Origin: Brevibacillus borstelensis | GTDB lineage: Bacteria > Bacillota > Bacilli > Brevibacillales > Brevibacillaceae | NCBI RefSeq assembly: GCF_003710865.1 | Contig: NZ_RHHO01000005.1 | Location: 80,151-144,150, forward strand | Length of the DNA: 64,000 nt | Direction: 5' to 3' | Part shown: piece after piece, positions 60,221-64,000 of the stretch | Numbering within the stretch: position 1 is the first letter of the stretch | Layout: each line of letters opens with the position of its first letter | Notes under the pieces: generated by a model | Seen by the model: the letters and a program-made list of their open reading frames with translations, nothing else | Database searches by the model: none | What the model was told of the DNA's origin: nothing | Made by a program: the position numbers and the translations under genes

Positions 60221-61459
60221 CTATTGTTGAATCTCTTCGATGCGTATCGCACGAGTATGCGATGTGTGGCTCCACACTTGGTTCTTCTTTGTAAAAAATG
60301 CATAAAACATGATCGGCAGCCATGTCAGGAAGAAGAAAGGCAGCAGCAATAGCCCAAAGTACCCTTTCCACGGCACTTTATCAAGATAGAGCGCAAGAAG
60401 CGGCAGCATGTAGAAGACTGCTGTCGAGCCATAAACAAGCCAGGTTGGCAATATGGTTGCCGCCGGCATGAGCATCTCGATCTCCAAAAAGCGGCCCAGG
60501 AACAGGATCGACATCATCGTTACCATCAGCACATACATCGGCTGAAACAGGTAAAATGCCGCATCAAGCATGCCTAGTTTACGTTTGAGCAGGCCATTCT
60601 TCAGCACCGAACCGATATAGCGGCCGGCCACATCGTAATGACCCTGCATCCAGCGCAAGCGCTGGCGCATAGAAGCTTTCAGGTCGATCGGCTTCTCATC
60701 CCACACCTTTGTATCATGGGCCCATGTCGGGTAGATCCCCCGCTCAATACAGCGGGTGGCAAACTCCAGGTCTTCCGTCAAGCTGGTAGCTCCCCAGCCC
60801 ATCTCTTTTAACAAGTTGCTTTCAATGCAAAGCCCTGTTCCTCCCAAAGTGTTTGGAAGTCCCAGATTGTGACGTGCCAATTGCCACATGCGGTTTGTGA
60901 ACCAGTAAGTCACAGCGTATGAAAGCGTAATCCACGAATCAAATGGATTTTTGGAGTCAAGGTATCCTTGGATGACCCGTGCTCCTTTACACAAGCGGTC
61001 ATTCATGACACGTAAAAAGTTCTTTTCTACCAGGTTGTCAGCGTCAAACATCACGACGGCATCATATTGCTTAGGCCTTGCCCACAGGTTTTCCAGCATC
61101 CATTCAATCCCGAATCCTTTGCCTCGCTTCGACGTGTCAAAACGCTCACAAGCATAGGCTCCATGCTGACGTGCGATCTCGGCTGTATTATCCGTACAGT
61201 TGTCACAGATAACAAAAATATCGTACATCTCGCGCGGATAATCCAGCTTCTTCAAATTCTCGATAAGCGGCGCAATTACGGCGCTCTCATTGTGTGCTGC
61301 AACCAGGACGGCAAATGTCTTTTGTGGCTCATGTGTAACCTGCTCCTTTTTACGGAACAAGCCCGCACATGAAACAAGTGTCTGGTACGTACTTACTACA
61401 CCTACCGTACTAGTAAATCCGATGAACAGTCCCTCAATGATCTCTTTCAATTCACTCAT
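60221..61459 (-). CDS. family 2 membrane glycosyltransferase (cellulose-synthase-like)
   Basis: A 412-residue membrane enzyme. A weak N-terminal segment (about 9-30) precedes the GT-A domain with VLVAAHNESAVIAPLIENLKKLDYP, VICDNCTDNTAEIA, VMFDADNLVEKNFL (DxD), ATSLTEDLEF (catalytic ED) and QRLRWMQGHYDVAGR (QxxRW). At least two hydrophobic segments close the C-terminus (PLLALYLDKVPWKGYFGLLLLPFFFLTWLPIMFYAFFTKK). Processive polysaccharide synthesis is plausible. No partner gene is present, so the product polymer is unknown. Confidence 0.88.
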   Translation of the reverse strand: MSELKEIIEGLFIGFTSTVGVVSTYQTLVSCAGLFRKKEQVTHEPQKTFAVLVAAHNESAVIAPLIENLKKLDYPREMYDIFVICDNCTDNTAEIARQHGAYACERFDTSKRGKGFGIEWMLENLWARPKQYDAVVMFDADNLVEKNFLRVMNDRLCKGARVIQGYLDSKNPFDSWITLSYAVTYWFTNRMWQLARHNLGLPNTLGGTGLCIESNLLKEMGWGATSLTEDLEFATRCIERGIYPTWAHDTKVWDEKPIDLKASMRQRLRWMQGHYDVAGRYIGSVLKNGLLKRKLGMLDAAFYLFQPMYVLMVTMMSILFLGRFLEIEMLMPAATILPTWLVYGSTAVFYMLPLLALYLDKVPWKGYFGLLLLPFFFLTWLPIMFYAFFTKKNQVWSHTSHTRAIRIEEIQQ

Positions 61460-61662
61460 GGATTCTTCTCCTCGACCTAAATCTTATTTTTTTCTTGATT
61501 CAGGCAGTGTTTTTCCAAATTTTTACTCTTCTCTCTCTCTCAATTGGGAGTGTACCTCAAAATTCAGTATATCGCAATGACCCAAAAGTGGGAAAAAAAA
61601 GAGGCACTTCTATCACCATTCCCACCTTTATTCGGTTCTATTCGAATCCATGCCAGTAAGCA

Positions 61663-61688
61663 GAAAAAAAAGCCTTCGGAAAAGGCTT
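61663..61688 (-). terminator. terminator of the Leu-Glu tRNA pair
   Basis: AAGCCTT/AAGGCTT forms a 7-bp stem with a 5-base loop, followed on the minus strand by eight T. Confidence 0.8.
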
Positions 61689-61717
61689 AGTCTAAAACCC
61701 GTATGCCAAAAAAGTGG

Positions 61718-61791
61718 TGACCCGTAGGGGATTCGAACCCCTGAATGACAGCGTGAAAGGCTGCTGTGTTAAACCGCTTCACCAACGGGCC
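61718..61791 (-). tRNA. tRNA-Glu(UUC)
   Basis: Minus-strand cloverleaf with acceptor GGCCCGT/ACGGGTC and discriminator A, anticodon loop CTTTCAC (anticodon TTC) and T-loop GTTCGAATC. CCA is not encoded. Confidence 0.93.
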
Positions 61792-61824
61792 AGATTGCAG
61801 GATTTCTCCCGCTTCAGAACATAA

Positions 61825-61906
61825 TGCGGTCGGCGAGACTCGAACTCGCACGGGTCGCCCCGCCACCCCCTCAAGATGGTGTGTCTGCCAATTCCACCAC
61901 GACCGC
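61825..61906 (-). tRNA. tRNA-Leu(GAG)
   Basis: Minus-strand class II tRNA with acceptor GCGGTCG/CGACCGC, anticodon loop CTTGAGG (anticodon GAG), a long variable arm and T-loop GTTCGAGTC. It lies 33 bases upstream of tRNA-Glu in the same transcript. Confidence 0.93.
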
Positions 61907-62449
61907 AGGTTGATAATAGAAAGCCCTAGGAAGATGCGCATTCCCGACCTACTGGCTTTAAAAGCAAGAGCGCTTTGCTGATCTCCGAATACCTCATATA
62001 AGCCTTTTCATCATACTTGAAGGTGACTTATGGTCCCGAATGATTCCTGCAGATTCACTCACAATTACGAAGTATACACGGTTGTAGTTTTCGAGTCAAT
62101 AGGAATTTTGATACTCCTCGTTTCTCTTTATACTAATGTGTTTTCGACACGAATCCTAATTCTTCGTACTACTTCTGCTTGCTCTTACAAAACGACAGCC
62201 CTACCAATAAAACAACTGGAACCGACAGGAATGTCGAAATTTCGACATGTATTCGACTCATTCACTGAATAATCTTCCTGACCGTAAAAGTAATGAAGTA
62301 GCAGGAGCGATTCTAACTTTTTCAAAATCTGAGACTCTTTATAACAATTGGAAAAACAAAAATAGTAATTTCCTAATATATACAATTATTAGATAACAGT
62401 TATATTATAAAAATGTAAGAAAAATACAATTTTCTGGGAGGAATCGCTT
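61907..62449. other. AT-rich intergenic region with clustered Spo0A-box-like sites
   Basis: About 540 bases without a convincing gene. A frame at 62030-62272 (80 codons) has a possible AAGGTGA site but an improbable, non-conserved-looking product. The notable content is a set of 0A-box-type heptamers between 62143 and 62258, described separately, followed by an AT-rich promoter-like stretch (TATATTATAAAA near 62401) before the secreted-protein gene. Confidence 0.5.
62143..62258. promoter_or_regulatory. cluster of Spo0A-box-like heptamers
   Basis: The canonical 0A box is TGTCGAA. Its exact reverse complement TTCGACA occurs at 62143-62149. The perfect 18-base palindrome at 62231-62248 contains TGTCGAA (62232-62238) facing TTCGACA (62241-62247). 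A one-mismatch copy TTCGACT is at 62252-62258. The cluster lies about 190-310 bases upstream of the secreted-protein gene. Confidence 0.45.
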
Positions 62450-62764
62450 ATGTGGAAAAAATTGAGTGCTGGGGCTTTCGCTTTTGTTTTTGTTCTTGGC
62501 AGCAGCATCACTCCGACATTTGCAAAAGTATCCGTAGATTCAACTAATCAAGCAGTGACTGAAGCTTCTCGTAGAGTCGTGTATGTTGGCAACTGGGATA
62601 CAAAATACGGCAATGACTATGAGTTCACAGAAGGAGCCAACCTGGTCGGAAACGTAGTATTCGATGGCAGAAAGCTTACGTTTCAGTTCCAGAAGCCTGG
62701 ATATGTAACGCTCAAAGTATGGGATGACGGCGGCGTTAGCATCTACTCCTACTCTGTCAAATAA
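62450..62764 (+). CDS. small secreted protein of unknown function
   Basis: A 104-residue precursor with a classical signal peptide (MWKKLSAGAFAFVFVLGSS... ending near TFA-K) and a mature part of about 80 residues. The mature chain is aromatic and beta-prone (RVVYVGNWDTKYGNDYEF, KLTFQFQKPGYVTLKVWDDGG) with no cysteine, suggesting a small beta-sandwich. GGGAGG lies 8 bases before ATG. No family was recognised. The gene sits below a cluster of Spo0A-box-like sites and has a terminator. Confidence 0.75.
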   Translation: MWKKLSAGAFAFVFVLGSSITPTFAKVSVDSTNQAVTEASRRVVYVGNWDTKYGNDYEFTEGANLVGNVVFDGRKLTFQFQKPGYVTLKVWDDGGVSIYSYSVK

Positions 62765-62782
62765 TGAATGAATGACCTTTTC

Positions 62783-62814
62783 AAGCCACTGGCATGTCGT
62801 CAGTGGCTTTTGTA
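62783..62814 (+). terminator. terminator of the secreted-protein gene
   Basis: AAGCCACTG/CAGTGGCTT forms a 9-bp stem with a 9-base loop, followed by TTGT. Confidence 0.7.
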
Positions 62815-62964
62815 ACGGCCAGTATCTTTGGCTGATCCAGCTGCTCTCTGATCTAGCTGCCGTCTGCTCCAGCTTCCGTCGATGGAAAAAGACCTACTCT
62901 TTTGGATATAAATGACCCTTTCAGGTCAAACTGAGTGTACATTTGTTCTTTATGGAGGTAATCC

Positions 62965-63225
62965 ATGATTCCGGATGACATCAAACGTACCTTGCATGAC
63001 ATCAGGTTAATTGGAGGCGGGGTCAAGAAATACGAGCACCCCGACGATTGGCAGCTAATCCGTAACCTGATCGGGGAGAAAATGAATGTAGACTTGTCCG
63101 ATGCAACACCTGAATATTGGGATGAAATCAGAGCATCTCTTGAGAAAGAGAAATCCGAGGCCACTCAGATCGCAGATAAGCGGTATTTTGGCGGACTATA
63201 CAATTACAATCCTTTTGTCGATTGA
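62965..63225 (+). CDS. small hypothetical protein
   Basis: An 86-residue acidic protein (MIPDDIKRTLHDIRLIGGGVKKYEHPDDWQ...) with helical segments RTLHDIRLIGGGV, DWQLIRNLIGEKM and PEYWDEIRASLEKEKSEATQ. TGGAGG lies 6 bases before ATG. It has no signal peptide or recognised domain. About 170 bases without other features follow before a terminator that belongs to the tRNA cluster on the other strand. Confidence 0.6.
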   Translation: MIPDDIKRTLHDIRLIGGGVKKYEHPDDWQLIRNLIGEKMNVDLSDATPEYWDEIRASLEKEKSEATQIADKRYFGGLYNYNPFVD

Positions 63226-63392
63226 ATACCCACCAACTGTCCCCTCTTTCGGAAGGCACGCATCGTTTGTTCGTTTCTTCGTTCGTTTTCTTCTTCCTCG
63301 TTTCGCCCGGATGTCTGGGTGTTTCATCATCCGACAGAAACGGCATCCGTAGAACACTCATCTTTGCGAGACCCATAGCGGAAGTTGACGTC

Positions 63393-63439
63393 AAAAAACC
63401 TCCCATGGACTTAAAAAAGTCTACGGGAGGTTTTCTTTT
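63393..63439. terminator. terminator of the six-tRNA cluster, possibly bidirectional
   Basis: AAAACCTCCC/GGGAGGTTTT forms a 10-bp stem around an inner GACTT/AAGTC hairpin. On the minus strand TTTTTTGACG follows; on the plus strand CTTTT follows. Confidence 0.8.
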
Positions 63440-63448
63440 AAGAGATGG

Positions 63449-63522
<74 letters not shown>

Positions 63523-63531
63523 GTGATATGG

Positions 63532-63602
63532 AGGGAGTACCCGGATTTGAACCGGGGGTGAAGGTTTTGCAGACCCGTGCCTTACCACTTGGCTATACTC
63601 CC
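63532..63602 (-). tRNA. tRNA-Cys(GCA)
   Basis: Minus-strand cloverleaf, acceptor GGGAGTA/TACTCCC, anticodon loop CTGCAAA (anticodon GCA), T-loop GTTCAAATC. The D-arm AGCCAAGTGGTAAGGC is typical of tRNA-Cys. Confidence 0.92.
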
Positions 63603-63609
63603 ATATTGG

Positions 63610-63683
63610 GGCGATCGATGGGACTTGAACCCACGAGTGCCGGAGCCACAATCCGGTGCGTTAACCACTTCGCCACGACCGCC
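63610..63683 (-). tRNA. tRNA-His(GUG)
   Basis: Minus-strand cloverleaf with an 8-bp acceptor GGCGGTCG/CGATCGCC that includes the encoded G(-1) and C73 pair unique to tRNA-His; anticodon loop TTGTGGC (anticodon GTG). Confidence 0.93.
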
Positions 63684-63707
63684 ATGTACAAAACCAAATC
63701 CATTTGG

Positions 63708-63778
63708 CAGGGGCAGTAGGAATTGAACCCACACCAAAGGTTTTGGAGACCTTCGTTCTACCTTTAAACTATACCCCT
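63708..63778 (-). tRNA. tRNA-Trp(CCA)
   Basis: Minus-strand cloverleaf, acceptor AGGGGTA/TGCCCCT, anticodon loop CTCCAAA (anticodon CCA), T-loop GTTCAATTC. The terminal CCA is encoded at 63705-63707. Confidence 0.92.
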
Positions 63779-63782
63779 ATGG

Positions 63783-63856
63783 TAGCGGCGGAGGGGCTCG
63801 AACCCCCGACCTTTCGGGTATGAACCGAACGCTCTAGCCAGCTGAGCTACACCGCC
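63783..63856 (-). tRNA. elongator tRNA-Met(CAU)
   Basis: Minus-strand cloverleaf, acceptor GGCGGTG/CGCCGCT, anticodon loop TTCATAC (anticodon CAT), T-loop GTTCGAGCC, encoded CCA at 63780-63782. The A-U/G-C paired acceptor and D-arm are those of elongator Met, not initiator. Confidence 0.9.
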
Positions 63857-63868
63857 ATGCGGATATGG

Positions 63869-63956
63869 CGGAGAGTGAGGGATTCGAACCCTCGCTACGC
63901 TTACGCGTACTAACGGTTTAGCAAACCGTCCCCTTCGGCCTCTTGGGTAACTCTCC
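63869..63956 (-). tRNA. tRNA-Ser(GCU)
   Basis: Minus-strand class II tRNA, acceptor GGAGAGT/ACTCTCC, anticodon loop TTGCTAA (anticodon GCT), long variable arm GTACGCGTAAGCGTAGC, encoded CCA at 63866-63868. It is the first visible gene of the cluster. Confidence 0.93.
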
Positions 63957-63963
63957 GTATGGT

Positions 63964-64000
63964 ATGTACCTTCAAAACCGGATATGCATGCTGCAAGGAT
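63964..64000 (+). other. rRNA-operon spacer-like motif at the window edge
   Basis: GTACCTTCAAAACCGGATA on the plus strand resembles the conserved GAAAACTAGATAA-type spacer sequence seen before rRNA genes in Bacillales. It suggests an rRNA operon just outside the window. Confidence 0.3.

Noticed and set aside
62030..62272. An 80-codon plus-strand frame in the AT-rich region
   Set aside because: There is a possible ribosome site, but the product is not protein-like and the frame covers the Spo0A-box palindrome. I kept the region as intergenic.

Overview
The window comes from the chromosome of an endospore-forming, moderately GC-rich member of the Bacillales. Gene content and protein style resemble Brevibacillus or its relatives; this is an inference from family knowledge, not a database match. 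Supporting signs are a spore photoproduct lyase, a YhcN/YlaJ spore lipoprotein, a YjcZ-type micropeptide, a yodTSRQ-like operon with a yodP-like gene, Spo0A-box-like sequences, the dck/dgk kinase pair, mntABCD, lipoboxes, strong AAGGAGG-type ribosome sites with many GTG/TTG starts, and dense hairpin-plus-T terminators. I saw no prophage, insertion sequence or CRISPR array.

Layout. 1-250: 3' end of a glycine-rich FGD-repeat protein. 0.4-2.7 kb: hutH behind a cre site and a leader attenuator, then a DCC-family redox protein. 2.7-12.7 kb: housekeeping genes (acyl-CoA thioesterase, cysteine-cluster protein, pterin dehydratase, methyltransferase, a large unknown membrane-anchored protein, dck-dgk, splB, an ECF sigma factor with its DUF4179-type anti-sigma). 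12.7-15.1 kb: thiD and a NarL-type two-component system. 15.3-26.3 kb: a metal-homeostasis island with mntABCD, a DUF1980/permease pair, a CadC-like sensor, an uncharacterised protein with an HETAGH zinc-site-like motif, and czcO-czcD. 26.3-34.5 kb: acsA, a phosphoesterase, a PucR-type regulator, an MsmX-like sugar-transport ATPase, a HAD phosphatase, a subtilase and a flavodoxin-like oxidoreductase. 34.5-41.5 kb: a DUF3907-like protein, a TetR/HlyD/ABC-2 efflux operon, and a giant STAND/SARP-type regulator. 41.6-47.2 kb: spore lipoprotein, a broken copper-amine-oxidase-like gene, a NamZ-NodB fusion enzyme, a zinc-ribbon micro-protein and an acyl-CoA synthetase.

48.1-57.9 kb: tRNA-Ser(UGA), then a minus-strand catabolic operon read yodT-yodS-yodR-yodQ-gabT-like-aldehyde dehydrogenase. 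A divergent PucR regulator and a yodP-like acetyltransferase lie alongside. The set looks like beta-lysine or omega-amino-acid breakdown, but lysine 2,3-aminomutase is missing. 58.0-61.5 kb: YjcZ-like peptide, glycerophosphodiesterase, YtqA-like radical SAM protein and a membrane glycosyltransferase. 61.7-64.0 kb: two minus-strand tRNA groups (Leu-Glu, and Ser-Met-Trp-His-Cys-Arg) flank small genes, one secreted and lying below a cluster of Spo0A-box-like sequences. The right edge has a motif typical of rRNA operon spacers.

The items most deserving follow-up are the HETAGH protein in the metal island, the muramidase-deacetylase fusion, the hutH leader, the in-frame stop in the copper-amine-oxidase-like gene, and the Spo0A-box cluster.
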